A stretch of 64,000 nt of DNA from positions 1 to 64,000 of the forward strand of contig JACCRF010000001.1 of assembly GCA_013813715.1 (NCBI GenBank), in the 5' to 3' direction. The notes under the pieces were generated by a model. It ran no database searches and was not told the DNA's origin. It saw only the letters and a list, made by a program, of their open reading frames with translations. Source of the DNA: Gemmatimonadaceae bacterium (GTDB lineage Bacteria; Gemmatimonadota; Gemmatimonadetes; Gemmatimonadales; Gemmatimonadaceae). This document shows positions 7,232 to 21,129 of this stretch, in pieces. How positions within the stretch are numbered: the first letter of the stretch is position 1; every line of letters starts with the position of its first letter. The translations under genes were made by a program, and so were the position numbers.

Positions 7232-8272
7232 TCACGCAGCGCTCTCAGCCTCAGACAACGCTCGCCCGCGGGGGTCGGTGCGCCGCTCCGGGAAATGCCT
7301 GTCGAGAAACTCGATGAGCGCTTCCTCTTCGGCGGTGTTCTCCCATTCAGCCCGCCTCCGCGCGCGACCGTCAGGGACCTCGATGATGGCACCGTTCTTC
7401 AGGTAGCGTGCGAGGACCGCCGGGTGGACGTATGACTTGCGGCAGATCGCGGGCGTGTTGCCGAGTTCTGACGCTACCGAGCGGACAGCCATCAGCACGT
7501 TTTTCTTTCGCGCGCTCGGTGATCGCGCCGGCGGCTGGTCGGCGAGCCAGGTTGCTGCGCGAAGTGTCCCGCCCCATGTGCGCAGATCCTTGGCCGTGTA
7601 GGGAAACTTCGCCACACGCTGGAGATACTCGTTGACCTCGCGTGAATCGACGTCCATCCACCCGCCGTCATACTGGTATCGAAAAAGACGTGGCCCCGGC
7701 GTGGCCATCAGCGACTCGACGAATCTGATCATGCGCTCGGAGACGATGAATTGGCGGCGCTGGATCGACCTTTTCGCGACGTAGTCGAAGAATAGCCGAT
7801 CGTTTTCGAACGACACGTGCGACTTCCTGATAGTCGTGATCCCGAACGTATTGTTCTCGCGCTCGTACCGGTCGCTGCCTGTGCGCATGAATGCTTCGGA
7901 AATGAGAAGGACGATCCCGGCGCAGATTTTTTCCTCCGGGAAGCCTCGTCGCCGGAAGTCCTTGAGCAGCTTCTTTCTGATTGCGGGAAGCTCCTTCGCC
8001 ATCTGCCTCACCCGATAGTGCTTGCGACGCTCGCCCTTCTCGACCGCGCGGGCGTGATATCGGTATTGCTTTCTTCCGCGTGCATCGAGCCCCCAGACCT
8101 GAATCGGCGCCCGCGGATTCGCGGCTACATGGACATCACGCCATGCGGGCGGAATTCGAAGCGCGTCGATGCGGCCGAGCGTGTCCTTCCCCCGGATCGG
8201 ACGCCCGTCCGGGCGGGAATATCGAAACCCGCCTGCTTTGGTTCCCTTCCGCAGAATCCATTTTGGCGCCAT
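7232..8272 (-). CDS. DNA topoisomerase IB
   Basis: Poxvirus/eukaryote-type topoisomerase IB of 346 residues, which relaxes supercoils by nicking one strand through a 3'-phosphotyrosine. The N-terminal domain (GFRYSRPDGRPI, IPPAWRDVHV) is followed by the catalytic core with Arg-130 (MRTGSDRY), Arg-231 (KDLRTWGGT) and the nucleophile Tyr-281 in CRKSYVHP. Length fits the bacterial members, which occur patchily in soil and radiation-resistant bacteria. It stands alone between the hydrolase and a divergent enoyl-CoA hydratase gene. Confidence 0.94.
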   Translation of the reverse strand: MAPKWILRKGTKAGGFRYSRPDGRPIRGKDTLGRIDALRIPPAWRDVHVAANPRAPIQVWGLDARGRKQYRYHARAVEKGERRKHYRVRQMAKELPAIRKKLLKDFRRRGFPEEKICAGIVLLISEAFMRTGSDRYERENNTFGITTIRKSHVSFENDRLFFDYVAKRSIQRRQFIVSERMIRFVESLMATPGPRLFRYQYDGGWMDVDSREVNEYLQRVAKFPYTAKDLRTWGGTLRAATWLADQPPARSPSARKKNVLMAVRSVASELGNTPAICRKSYVHPAVLARYLKNGAIIEVPDGRARRRAEWENTAEEEALIEFLDRHFPERRTDPRGRALSEAESAA

Positions 8273-8347
8273 GCCGCTCCGTGTGGGCGAAGGTTTCTTC
8301 GCCCGCGTACATTACAGCGTCCACTGTCCCACCTCAACTCGCGCGCC

Positions 8348-9127
8348 ATGCCTTACGAATTCGTCACGCTGGCGGTGGACGACCGCATCGCCACCCTGAC
8401 CGTCAGCCGCCCCGACAAGCTCAACGCCCTCAACGACGCGACGATCGCCGAACTTGGCGCCGCGATCGACGAAGTGCGCGCGCGCGGCGACATCGGCGGT
8501 GTCATCGTCACCGGGGCGGGGCGCGCTTTCGTGGCCGGTGCAGACATCGCCGAGCTTTCGAGCCAAACCCCGCTCGCGGCGAGGGCGCGCGCGCGCGCGG
8601 GGCAGGACGTTTTTCGGAGGTTCGAATCTTCCCCAAAGCCGGTTATCGCCGCAGTGAACGGTTTCGCACTCGGCGGTGGATGCGAGCTGGCAATGGCTTG
8701 TCACATCCGCATCGCCTCCGACAAGGCGAAGTTCGGGCAGCCCGAGGTGAAGCTGGGCATCGGCCCGGGATACGGCGGAACGCAGCGGCTCACGCGGCTC
8801 GTCGGAAAGGGCCGCGCGTTGCAGCTGCTTCTCACGGCTGAAATGATCGATGCAGCCGAAGCATATCGCATCGGGCTGGTCAACCTGATCGTGGCACCCG
8901 ACGCATTGATCGGCGCGGCGACCGCGATGATGCGGCAGATCCTCGCCAACGGTCCGCTCGCCGTCACGCTCTGCATCGAGGCCGTCGATCGCGGGCTCGA
9001 GATGTCGCTCGACGACGGCCTGATCCTCGAAGCGAATCACTTCGGTCTTGTCGCCTCAACCGACGACATGCGTGAGGGGATGGCGGCGTTTCTCGACAAA
9101 CGGGCGCCCGCTTTCAGGGGGAGTTGA
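8348..9127 (+). CDS. Enoyl-CoA hydratase/isomerase family protein
   Basis: Crotonase-fold protein of 259 residues. It shows the first oxyanion-hole loop (GRAFVAGADIAEL) and the second (NGFALGGGCELAMACHIR), with FGQPEVKLGIGPGYGGTQR carrying the usual glutamate after the second loop. It most likely hydrates 2-enoyl-CoA in fatty-acid or amino-acid breakdown; the exact substrate cannot be read. Its TGA overlaps the TTG start of recF (TTGA), so it appears to be cotranscribed with recF, dciA and possibly gyrB, an unusual partner. Confidence 0.92.
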   Translation: MPYEFVTLAVDDRIATLTVSRPDKLNALNDATIAELGAAIDEVRARGDIGGVIVTGAGRAFVAGADIAELSSQTPLAARARARAGQDVFRRFESSPKPVIAAVNGFALGGGCELAMACHIRIASDKAKFGQPEVKLGIGPGYGGTQRLTRLVGKGRALQLLLTAEMIDAAEAYRIGLVNLIVAPDALIGAATAMMRQILANGPLAVTLCIEAVDRGLEMSLDDGLILEANHFGLVASTDDMREGMAAFLDKRAPAFRGS

Positions 9128-10296
9128 GCGAGCCGCGCGTTCGGCTCGATCGCGTCTCCTTTCGCGACTTCCGCAACCTCGAAAAGCTCGACCTGGAGCT
9201 TCCGGATGCCGGTCTTGCAATCATTGGCGAGAACGGACAGGGCAAGACGAATCTGCTCGAGGGCATCTATTACATGCAGGTGCTGAGGAGCGTCCGCGGC
9301 GCGAGAGATCACGACCTCGTGCGTTTCGGGGCCCGGGCGTTTCACATTGCCGGCCGCGTCGAAAGCGACTCGATGCACGAGCTCACGGCGGCGTTCGAGA
9401 CCGCTGGAAAGCGGAAGAAGGTGACCCGCGACGGAGCGGTTGCGGCACGCCTGAGCGACGCGTTCGGATCCCTTCCGTCGGTGATATTCTCGCCACGCGA
9501 CATCGAGCTCGTCGCCGGAGCACCGAGCGAGCGGCGCCGGTATCTCGATCTCGTGCTCGCGCTTTCGTCGCGGCGCTATTTAGCCGCGCTTCAGCATTAT
9601 CGGGCGGCGCTAGCGCGCCGCAATGCCGCGCTGCGAAATGTTGCCCGCCGCGGAGGCGACGAGGCCGCGATCGCGGTGTGGGAGCCATCGCTGGCCGAGA
9701 ATGGGGCGACGCTGGTATGCGAGCGGTCGCGATGGGCGAGCGAGAACGCGGAGCGTTTCTCGCGCCTCGCGACAGCGATAGGCGAGGCGGGACACGCCAC
9801 GATGTCCTACACGAGGGTACCGCGGGACGCAGAGGCCGACCCGCGCCCAGGCGCAGAGAAGGAAAACACGCGAAGCCTTTGCGAAGACGATGTACGCGGA
9901 ACGCTCGAGGCGGCGCTGGCGCGTCAGCGGAAGCACGATCTGAAACGCGGCGTGACGCACTCCGGCCCGCACCGCGACGATCTGGATCTTGCGCTTGCCG
10001 GACGCGACCTTCGCGTTTTCGGATCCGCGGGGCAGCAGCGCACGGCGGCGATCGCGCTTCGAATGCTCGAGGGCGCGACGCTCCGCGCGGCGGAAGGAGC
10101 GGAGCCTATACTGTTGCTCGACGATCCGTTCGCCGAGTTGGACGAGCGGCGTTCGGGCAATATTCTCGAGCTGCTGCGAAGTACCGGGCTGGGCCAGACG
10201 ATCCTCGTTGTTCCAAGGGCGACGGATATTCCGCCCGGCCTGGTCGATCTCGAGCGACGGCGCATTACCGGCGGCAGGATCGAGGCGGCGGCGTGA
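9124..10296 (+). CDS. recF: DNA replication and repair protein RecF
   Basis: SMC-like ATPase of 390 residues that helps load RecA at gaps together with RecO and RecR. Walker A is IGENGQGKTN near residue 38, the signature is GSAGQQRTAA and Walker B is ILLLDDPFAELD; GPHRDDL is also typical. The TTG start is dictated by the overlap with the previous stop and lies directly before the conserved VSFRDFRNL. It overlaps dciA by GTGA. In many bacteria recF follows dnaN; here it follows an enoyl-CoA hydratase. Confidence 0.95.
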   Translation: MSEPRVRLDRVSFRDFRNLEKLDLELPDAGLAIIGENGQGKTNLLEGIYYMQVLRSVRGARDHDLVRFGARAFHIAGRVESDSMHELTAAFETAGKRKKVTRDGAVAARLSDAFGSLPSVIFSPRDIELVAGAPSERRRYLDLVLALSSRRYLAALQHYRAALARRNAALRNVARRGGDEAAIAVWEPSLAENGATLVCERSRWASENAERFSRLATAIGEAGHATMSYTRVPRDAEADPRPGAEKENTRSLCEDDVRGTLEAALARQRKHDLKRGVTHSGPHRDDLDLALAGRDLRVFGSAGQQRTAAIALRMLEGATLRAAEGAEPILLLDDPFAELDERRSGNILELLRSTGLGQTILVVPRATDIPPGLVDLERRRITGGRIEAAA

Positions 10297-10601
10297 ACGA
10301 GAAGAGGCGGCGTCCGGTGCCGATTTCCGAAGCGCTAAGCGGTTTTCTCAAACGCCGCGGGCTGGCGAAGCGCGTTGAGCAGGCGGAGGCAATCACCGCC
10401 TGGCCCGAGGTGGTTGGACCACAGATAGCGGCCGCGACCAAGCCCATGTCGGTGACCCCCGACGGCACCCTTTTCGTCGCCGTCACGACCCACGGGTGGA
10501 TGACCGAGCTGTCGCTGATGGAGCCCGAGCTGTTGCGCGCGCTTAACACCGTGGACGGGAAAGCGAAAGTGCGCAAAATCCGATTCCAGCTCCAGCGCTA
10601 A
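10293..10601 (+). CDS. dciA: DciA-like DUF721 protein
   Basis: A 102-residue DUF721 protein with the family core WPEVVGPQIAAATKPMSV followed by GTLFVAVTTHGWMTEL. DciA is the ancestral loader or operator of the replicative helicase DnaB in bacteria lacking DnaC. The GTG start overlaps the recF stop. The recF-dciA-gyrB order is common and supports the assignment. The protein is short and basic, as usual. Confidence 0.88.
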   Translation: MNEKRRRPVPISEALSGFLKRRGLAKRVEQAEAITAWPEVVGPQIAAATKPMSVTPDGTLFVAVTTHGWMTELSLMEPELLRALNTVDGKAKVRKIRFQLQR

Positions 10602-10639
10602 GTCATTCCGGCACAACGCTTTAAAGTGATGTGACGGTA

Positions 10640-10668
10640 TTGCGTGGAGGCCGCTTGAGCGTTAGATT
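10640..10668 (+). promoter_or_regulatory. Candidate sigma-70 promoter of gyrB
   Basis: A TTGCGT box (10640-10645) is separated by exactly 17 bp from TAGATT (10663-10668), which fits a housekeeping promoter. It would start transcription near 10675 and leave a leader of about 60 nt before the gyrB ATG. It lies in the 136-bp gap after dciA. No ribosome-binding site stronger than a few purines is visible in the leader. Confidence 0.5.
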
Positions 10669-10722
10669 ATCAAATCTGCCGAGCGCCGGCGTCTTCGGTT
10701 TGTGTTCGGTCCTACCTTTTGA

Positions 10723-12678
<1,956 letters not shown>

Positions 12679-12732
12679 GGTTCGTCGCGGAATGCCGGGG
12701 TTGTGCCGCCCTGAATCCATTCTGGCCTGACC

Positions 12733-14316
12733 ATGCCACCGCCCGAGCTGATCGGCCCTCAACCCCCCACCACACCCGGCGCAATCGCGTCGCGCGGAAG
12801 TGCACGGGCCATCCCGACCGATCTCCTTCGCGAGGCGTCGAAACGACTCGCCATCATGGCACTCATGGCGGCCGTTCTCTGGATACTCGGCACAGTGCTC
12901 TGGCATGCGACATGGTTTTACTTCCATCCTGGCCAACCCTGGCGAGGGCTCGCCGCACCCGACGCGATCGCCGCGATTAGCGCTGCTTCGTCGCTGGGCT
13001 TCTTTGTTTACATGCGCAAGCCCGGCCGGAATCCCGACCCGCTTCTCCGGGTCGGTCTCATCTACATGGTCGCAACCTGCCTCGCTATCGCGCTGGTAAT
13101 GCACGTGGGGCTCCCAACAACGGAGAGCCTGCAGCCGCAGATCTCATGGATTGGCGTTGTGCTGCTGATGTTCGCGGCGATCGTGCCCGTCGCGCCCCGT
13201 GAGATGCTCGTAGCTTCGCTCATCGGCGCATCGATGAGCCCGCTCGCGATGATGGTGACAAACGTTCATGGGCTCGCACCGCTCGAAGCGCTGACGACCG
13301 GCATGCTGATGCACTACCCCGACTTCCTGCTCGCTGGAGTTGCGGTGGTAATCTCGCGCGTCGTCACGCGCCTCGGCCAACAGGTGAGCAAGGCACGCGA
13401 GATGGGCGCCTACCAGCTCGGCGATCTCCTCAAGCGAGGCGGGATGGGCGAGATCTACAAGGCGACCCACCGCATGCTGGCACGCCCCGCCGCCATCAAG
13501 CTCATCCGACCGGAGATGCTCGGTGCCCAGGACGAGGACAAGGGAGAGCTGACGGTGAAGAGATTCCGCCGCGAGGCTGAAGCGGCGGCGAACCTCCGCT
13601 GCCCCCACACCGTCGAGCTCTTCGACTTCGGCGTCACCGACGACCAGACCCTGTACTTCGTAATGGAGCTGCTCGAAGGGATGGACCTCGAGTCGCTGGT
13701 GCGGGAGCACGGACCCCTTCCCGCGGCCCGCGTGATTCACATACTGCGTCAGGCGTGCGAGTCGCTCGAGGAAGCGCATTCGCAGGGACTCATCCACCGG
13801 GACATCAAGCCGGCGAACATTCACGTCGGACGCGTCGGCATGCAGCACGACTTCGTGAAGGTTCTCGACTTTGGTCTCGTGAAATCGGTCAAAGGCGAGC
13901 GCGACGGGGATTCACTTGCAACAGCCGTCGGGCGCACTCCGGGCACTCCCGCCTACATGGCTCCCGAAATGGCGCTCGGCGAGCAAGTGGATGCACGCTC
14001 CGACATTTACGCACTCGGTTGCGTCGCCTATTTCCTCCTCACCGGCAAGCTCGTCTTCGACGCGGAGAACACCTTTCAGATGGTGGCGAAGCACCTGCGG
14101 AATCAGCCCGTGCCGCCGTCGGTGAGAGCAGGCGTCGAGGTGAGCCATGCGCTCGAGGACGTCGTACTCTCGTGCCTGGCGAAAAAACCCGAGGATCGTC
14201 CGCCGAGCGCCGCGGCTCTATCGCGGTCGCTCGACTCGATCAATGTTGCCGCGTGGAGCCAGGAACAAGCGGCCGACTGGTGGACCAGGACTCAGTCCGC
14301 ATCGGCAGCCCAATGA
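12733..14316 (+). CDS. Membrane-anchored Ser/Thr protein kinase
   Basis: A 527-residue protein with about five or six N-terminal membrane helices (residues 40 to 210) and a C-terminal Hanks-type kinase domain from about 228. Visible kinase features are the Gly loop KRGGMGE (235-241), Lys-256 in AAIKLI, HRDIKPANI with Asp-357, VLDFGLVK with Asp-379, and TPAYMAPEMALG. Unlike most bacterial kinases the membrane part comes first and the kinase last, with no extracellular PASTA domain. The multi-helix N-terminus could sense a membrane signal. The substrate is unknown. Confidence 0.93.
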   Translation: MPPPELIGPQPPTTPGAIASRGSARAIPTDLLREASKRLAIMALMAAVLWILGTVLWHATWFYFHPGQPWRGLAAPDAIAAISAASSLGFFVYMRKPGRNPDPLLRVGLIYMVATCLAIALVMHVGLPTTESLQPQISWIGVVLLMFAAIVPVAPREMLVASLIGASMSPLAMMVTNVHGLAPLEALTTGMLMHYPDFLLAGVAVVISRVVTRLGQQVSKAREMGAYQLGDLLKRGGMGEIYKATHRMLARPAAIKLIRPEMLGAQDEDKGELTVKRFRREAEAAANLRCPHTVELFDFGVTDDQTLYFVMELLEGMDLESLVREHGPLPAARVIHILRQACESLEEAHSQGLIHRDIKPANIHVGRVGMQHDFVKVLDFGLVKSVKGERDGDSLATAVGRTPGTPAYMAPEMALGEQVDARSDIYALGCVAYFLLTGKLVFDAENTFQMVAKHLRNQPVPPSVRAGVEVSHALEDVVLSCLAKKPEDRPPSAAALSRSLDSINVAAWSQEQAADWWTRTQSASAAQ

Positions 14317-14370
14317 TCCTGCGGGTTCCTCGAGAGGTCGTGCTCCGCCACGGCGACGAGTGCCCCTCCC

Positions 14371-15720
14371 TCATTGGCCATTCGGCGCCGGGGCCTTCCA
14401 TCGCTCCCTGCTCGTCGCGGTGACGCGGTACGACACTAATTCGAGAGACGCTTCCGCGCCATCGCCAATGATTATTGCTTCCCGCAGCACTCTCTCGCCA
14501 ATCGCCAGACCCTGCTCGTCGCGAGCGTGTATCATCGCCAGCGGCTCGCCTTTCTCCACCAGCATGCCGGGCTTTGCGGTTATTACAAAGCCGACCGACG
14601 GGTCGATCGAGTCCTCGATTGTCCGACGACCGCCACCGAGGGCTATGATCCCGTGGCCCACAATTCGCGGAGCAACGCGGAGGATATAACCGGAACGCCC
14701 GGCGAGAAACTGGCGTTCGAATGCCGCGCGTGGCAGAAGGCCTAAGTCGTCGGTGACCCGCGGATTTCCTCCCTGTGCCTCGATGATCTGCCCCAGCTTC
14801 TCGAGCGCGCTGCCCGACTCTATCGCCACTCGCATCATTCGCCACGCATCGGCCGCAGTGGACGCGAGGCCGGCGAGCAGGAGCATCTCCGCGCCAAGCG
14901 CATACGTCACCGTCATGAGGTCTTCCGGGCCGTCGCCCTTCAGCGCCCTGATCGCCTCGACAACTTCGACCGAGTTTCCGCACGCAAATCCCAGCGGGCG
15001 ATCCATTGCCGTAAACAGCGCGACAACCGGACAGCCGTGATTGGCGCCAAGCTCGATCATCGCCCGGGCGAGCGCGATCTCGCTCTTTTCATTCGTGATG
15101 AACGAGCCCGAGCCGCGCTTCACGTCGACCACAAGCCCGGTCAAGCTCTCCGCCAGCTTCTTGCTCATGATGCTCGCGGCGATCAGCGGCACCACCTCGA
15201 CGGTGGCCGACGTGTCGCGCAATGCATACATCTTCTTGTCCGCCGGTGCGATTTCGTCTGTCTGGCCGATCAGGGCACACCCGATCGACTCGATCTGGCG
15301 GGTCGTTTCAGCCAGCGATAACGCCGTTCTGAAACCGGGGATGGATTCGAGCTTGTCGAGAGTGCCGCCGGTGTGTCCGAGGCCTCTGCCTGACATCATC
15401 GGAACAGCTATGCCGAGCGAGGCGGCGAGCGGCGCAATCAGGAGAGAAACCTTGTCGCCGACGCCTCCGGTTGAGTGCTTGTCGATGCGCGGGCGGCCGA
15501 GATGCCCGAGGTCGAGCGTCGAGCCGCTCTTCAGCATCGCGTCGGTGAGCGCGGCCATCTCCGGCGCGTCGAGGCCGCGAAAGTGGATCGCCATCATAAG
15601 TGCGGACATCTGGTAATCGGGCACCCGTCCATCTGCGTATGCGGCGATCAGCTCGTGCCATTGGTCCTCCTCCAGACGCAAGCCGTCGCGCTTCCGTTCG
15701 ATGAGCCGCGGAACGATCAT
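14371..15720 (-). CDS. deoA: Thymidine/pyrimidine-nucleoside phosphorylase
   Basis: A 449-residue member of the thymidine phosphorylase/PyNP family, which cleaves thymidine (or uridine) with phosphate to the base and sugar-1-phosphate. It has DKHSTGGVGDKVS in the phosphate-binding region, MMSGRGLGHTGGTLDK and the KMYALRDTSATVE segment. Length and the C-terminal RVAPRIVG and KPGMLVEKGEPL fit the dimeric family. Whether it prefers thymidine or also uses uridine cannot be read. It is divergent from the TPR gene and stands alone. Confidence 0.94.
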   Translation of the reverse strand: MIVPRLIERKRDGLRLEEDQWHELIAAYADGRVPDYQMSALMMAIHFRGLDAPEMAALTDAMLKSGSTLDLGHLGRPRIDKHSTGGVGDKVSLLIAPLAASLGIAVPMMSGRGLGHTGGTLDKLESIPGFRTALSLAETTRQIESIGCALIGQTDEIAPADKKMYALRDTSATVEVVPLIAASIMSKKLAESLTGLVVDVKRGSGSFITNEKSEIALARAMIELGANHGCPVVALFTAMDRPLGFACGNSVEVVEAIRALKGDGPEDLMTVTYALGAEMLLLAGLASTAADAWRMMRVAIESGSALEKLGQIIEAQGGNPRVTDDLGLLPRAAFERQFLAGRSGYILRVAPRIVGHGIIALGGGRRTIEDSIDPSVGFVITAKPGMLVEKGEPLAMIHARDEQGLAIGERVLREAIIIGDGAEASLELVSYRVTATSRERWKAPAPNGQ

Positions 15721-15778
15721 TCTTCGCGAGCCGGGGTACGCTTGACGTTGACCACCTTAGTGACTCCTGGGGGACGGG

Positions 15779-16537
15779 ATGCAGTTGCGATTGATCACCC
15801 TCGCCGCCATGCTCGCCGCAGGCCGGACGGCAAACGGTCAGGGAGTTCTCGAGCATATCGCGATGGGTGACCGGGAGTATAACGCGCTCGAGGCAGCCGC
15901 GGCGCTCGGCCATTACGAGCAGGCAATCGCCGCCGACGCCGGCAACTACGAGGCGCTGTGGAAAGCGTCCCGGTCGGCGGTCGACGTCGGCTCCTACATC
16001 TCCGACGCCACTCGCCGCACGAAGCTGTTCGCCAGCGCCGAACAATACGCGCGCAAGGCCGTCGCAGTGAATCCCGCCGACGCCGAGGGACATTTTGCGG
16101 TGGCCCGCGCGCTCGGCAAGACGGCGCTGACCCGCAGTCCGCAGGGCCGCGTCAAAGACGGAACCGAGGTGCGGGCGCACGCGCTCGAGTGCCTCGAGCG
16201 GAGTGCTCGACATCCGGGCTGCCTTCATGTGATGGGAGCCTGGAATGCCGAGGTGATGCGGCTGAACGGGTTCACGCGAATGATTGCGAAGAACCTGCTC
16301 GGCGGCCGCGTGTTCGGATCGGCGAGCTGGAAGGAAGCGGTGCGCTATATGGAGGAGGCGGTGGCCGCCGACCCGGAGCGCGTCATCCATCGGGTGGAGA
16401 TGGGCGAGATCTACAAGGACGTCGGCGACAAGGCGAAGGCACGCGCTGCCTTCGAGGCTGCGCTTCGCCTCCCCGAAACCGACGTAAACGACCGGAACTA
16501 CAAGGCGCAGGCGCGGCGGGCGCTCGGCTCTATTTAG
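15779..16537 (+). CDS. Exported TPR protein, RMDN-like
   Basis: A 252-residue protein with a signal peptide (MQLRLITLAAMLAAGRTANGQ) followed by TPR-like helices: ALGHYEQAIAADAGNYEALW, EQYARKAVAVNPADAEGHF and a last repeat HRVEMGEIYKDVGDKAKARA. The arrangement, including CLHVMGAWNAEVMRLNG and FGSASWKEAV, resembles the RMDN (regulator of microtubule dynamics) TPR family found in many bacteria. It probably acts as a periplasmic scaffold; no function can be named. A GGGGGACGGG purine stretch precedes the ATG. Confidence 0.8.
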   Translation: MQLRLITLAAMLAAGRTANGQGVLEHIAMGDREYNALEAAAALGHYEQAIAADAGNYEALWKASRSAVDVGSYISDATRRTKLFASAEQYARKAVAVNPADAEGHFAVARALGKTALTRSPQGRVKDGTEVRAHALECLERSARHPGCLHVMGAWNAEVMRLNGFTRMIAKNLLGGRVFGSASWKEAVRYMEEAVAADPERVIHRVEMGEIYKDVGDKAKARAAFEAALRLPETDVNDRNYKAQARRALGSI

Positions 16538-16575
16538 CCGAAACTCAGGCGGGAAGATTCAGCCGCGGCCGAGCC

Positions 16576-16974
16576 TCAGGCCGAAGGTGCCTTCTCTGCG
16601 CTTCTCTCTAGCGCCGCCCTCTGCGCGTCGCCCTTCGCCATTTCGATCCGTTTCCACTCCGCCCTCTTTTCCAGCAACTTGCGCTTTACAAGCGCGGCCC
16701 GCCTGAGCTCTCTGCTCAGCTTCCTCCACACTCCTGTTTCCCGGCGAAGTCCCTTCACGCGGCGGCGAAGGCGCGCCCGCGTGTCCAATCCACTCCCAGG
16801 GGCGGCGAGCAGCGCCACACCGGCGCCGATTACGGCTCCAACCACCATTCCGACCCCCAGCATGCTTACTGACCGCGCGTCAGGAACACGCCGGAACGGG
16901 CGTCCTGCAGGGCGCTTAGCCGCGCGATCGGCGGGGCGTGCGCCCCCCGGGCTGTCGTCACCATTGGCTTTCAT
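16576..16974 (-). CDS. YtxH-like small membrane protein
   Basis: A 132-residue basic protein with one glycine-rich helix (LGVGMVVGAVIGAGVALLAAP) followed by GSGLDTRARLRRRVKG and a long basic helix, the pattern of the YtxH/gas-vesicle GvpP-like family. These are small stress-related membrane proteins of unknown mechanism. The N-terminal 35 residues are disordered and basic. It is convergent with the TPR gene and divergent from the response regulator. Confidence 0.65.
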   Translation of the reverse strand: MKANGDDSPGGARPADRAAKRPAGRPFRRVPDARSVSMLGVGMVVGAVIGAGVALLAAPGSGLDTRARLRRRVKGLRRETGVWRKLSRELRRAALVKRKLLEKRAEWKRIEMAKGDAQRAALERSAEKAPSA

Positions 16975-17046
16975 GGCAGTCCTGATAGGGGTGGTAAGGT
17001 ATTTGCTTCCTGTTGAAAACTTGCAATACCCATGCGAGGTCGCTGA

Positions 17047-17425
17047 ATGAGCGAGTCAGGTAAGATGATTCTGCTTGTTGAGGATAACGAAGACAACCGT
17101 ATCGTGTATTCCACCATTCTGAAGCACTTCGGGTACGAGGTGACCGAGGCCTGGAATGGTGAGGAAGGGATCTCGAAGGCTAGGTCTGCCAGCCCCGATC
17201 TCATACTCATGGACATCTCGATACCGATAATCGATGGCTGGGAGGCGACGCAGGTTCTCAAGCACGATCCTTCGACGAGGCACATCCCGATTATCGCGCT
17301 GACGGCGCACGCTCTGGCATCCGATCGCGAGAAGGCGTTTGAAGTCGGTTGTGACGGTTATCTCGCCAAGCCGTGCGAGCCCAGGGCGGTGGTCGCGGAA
17401 GTCCAGCGATTCCTGGGCCGCGACA

Positions 17426-17436
<11 letters not shown>
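17047..17436 (+). CDS. CheY-like single-domain response regulator
   Basis: A 129-residue receiver domain without an output domain. The phosphoacceptor is Asp-56 in LILMDISIP, the acidic pair is ED in LLVEDNEDNR, and the switch residues are Thr in IALTAHA and Lys in LAKPCEP. It resembles DivK-type regulators. The ATG lies a few bases after an upstream stop; its end overlaps the start of the diguanylate cyclase gene by 11 bp, so the two are probably made together and may form one signalling chain. Confidence 0.93.
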
Positions 17437-20486
<3,050 letters not shown>

Positions 20487-20516
20487 CCGGCGTGGTCCGA
20501 TTAATGTTGAGGCATC

Positions 20517-21104
20517 ATGAAGTACATGCGGACTCCACAACTGATCGGCGTCGCGGTTCCCCTGCTGCGCGAGCTGCGAGCGGGTGTGCTCGCGGCATCT
20601 GCTCCAGCCGACGCCGTGCGCACACTCCGCGAGGCCGGCTTTGCCGGCGGCGATGCCGTGTACCGCGCCTTCGAGCAGTGGCTTGGCGAATCGGGGTATT
20701 CGAGCCCGTCGTCGGCCGGCGAAAGTGCCGGACGGGCGGCGAGTCTCTCGCTCGCGGAGTTTGGCGAGCGCACGTCCCGTTTCTTTCATGACGCCGGCTG
20801 GGGGGATGTCACGTTCTCGTCCGACGAGAGCAATGGCACAGCCGCTCTGGATATCGCCCACTGCTGGGAGGGCGAGGACCCCGCCACAGCCGCCGTCGAC
20901 TGGCCGGGCTGTCATATCACAACCGGAATGCTTGCCGCTTTTTTCGGGCGAATCGCCGGTTATCCTGTGGCAGTTCTCGAGACTGAGTGCTCGGCTGCGG
21001 GCAATTCACGCTGCCGTTTCCAGATGGGCAACGCCGATGTGATGAAGTACAAATGGGAAGAAGAAACGAAGAGCGTTGCGCGACGCAGCGACGCAGAAAC
21101 GTAG
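20517..21104 (+). CDS. V4R-domain protein
   Basis: A 195-residue protein whose second half is a V4R (4-vinyl reductase) domain: TTGMLAAFFGRIAGYPVAV then ETECSAAGNSRCRFQMG, a small-molecule or metal-binding module with conserved cysteines. The N-terminal half is helical and unrecognised. V4R proteins act as ligand sensors or as partners in bacteriochlorophyll and aromatic metabolism. TTGAGG just before the ATG is a plausible ribosome-binding site. The 3' end runs through degenerate GACGCAG repeats that encode an odd tail (RRSDAET). Confidence 0.8.
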   Translation: MKYMRTPQLIGVAVPLLRELRAGVLAASAPADAVRTLREAGFAGGDAVYRAFEQWLGESGYSSPSSAGESAGRAASLSLAEFGERTSRFFHDAGWGDVTFSSDESNGTAALDIAHCWEGEDPATAAVDWPGCHITTGMLAAFFGRIAGYPVAVLETECSAAGNSRCRFQMGNADVMKYKWEEETKSVARRSDAET

Positions 21105-21129
21105 AGAGACGTAGACCGGGTACCAGTCC

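Noticed and set aside
8585..8599. Alternating GC run as a Z-DNA or repeat feature
   Set aside because: It encodes ARARARA in the middle of the hydratase and its length is unremarkable for such GC-rich coding DNA.
8619..8628. GGTTCGAATC, which looks like a tRNA T-loop
   Set aside because: It lies inside the enoyl-CoA hydratase reading frame and no acceptor, D or anticodon stem can be drawn around it.
14371..15720. Anthranilate phosphoribosyltransferase (TrpD)
   Set aside because: The fold is related, but DKHSTGGVGDKVS and MMSGRGLGHTGGTLDK are those of nucleoside phosphorylases and the length (449) is too long for TrpD.
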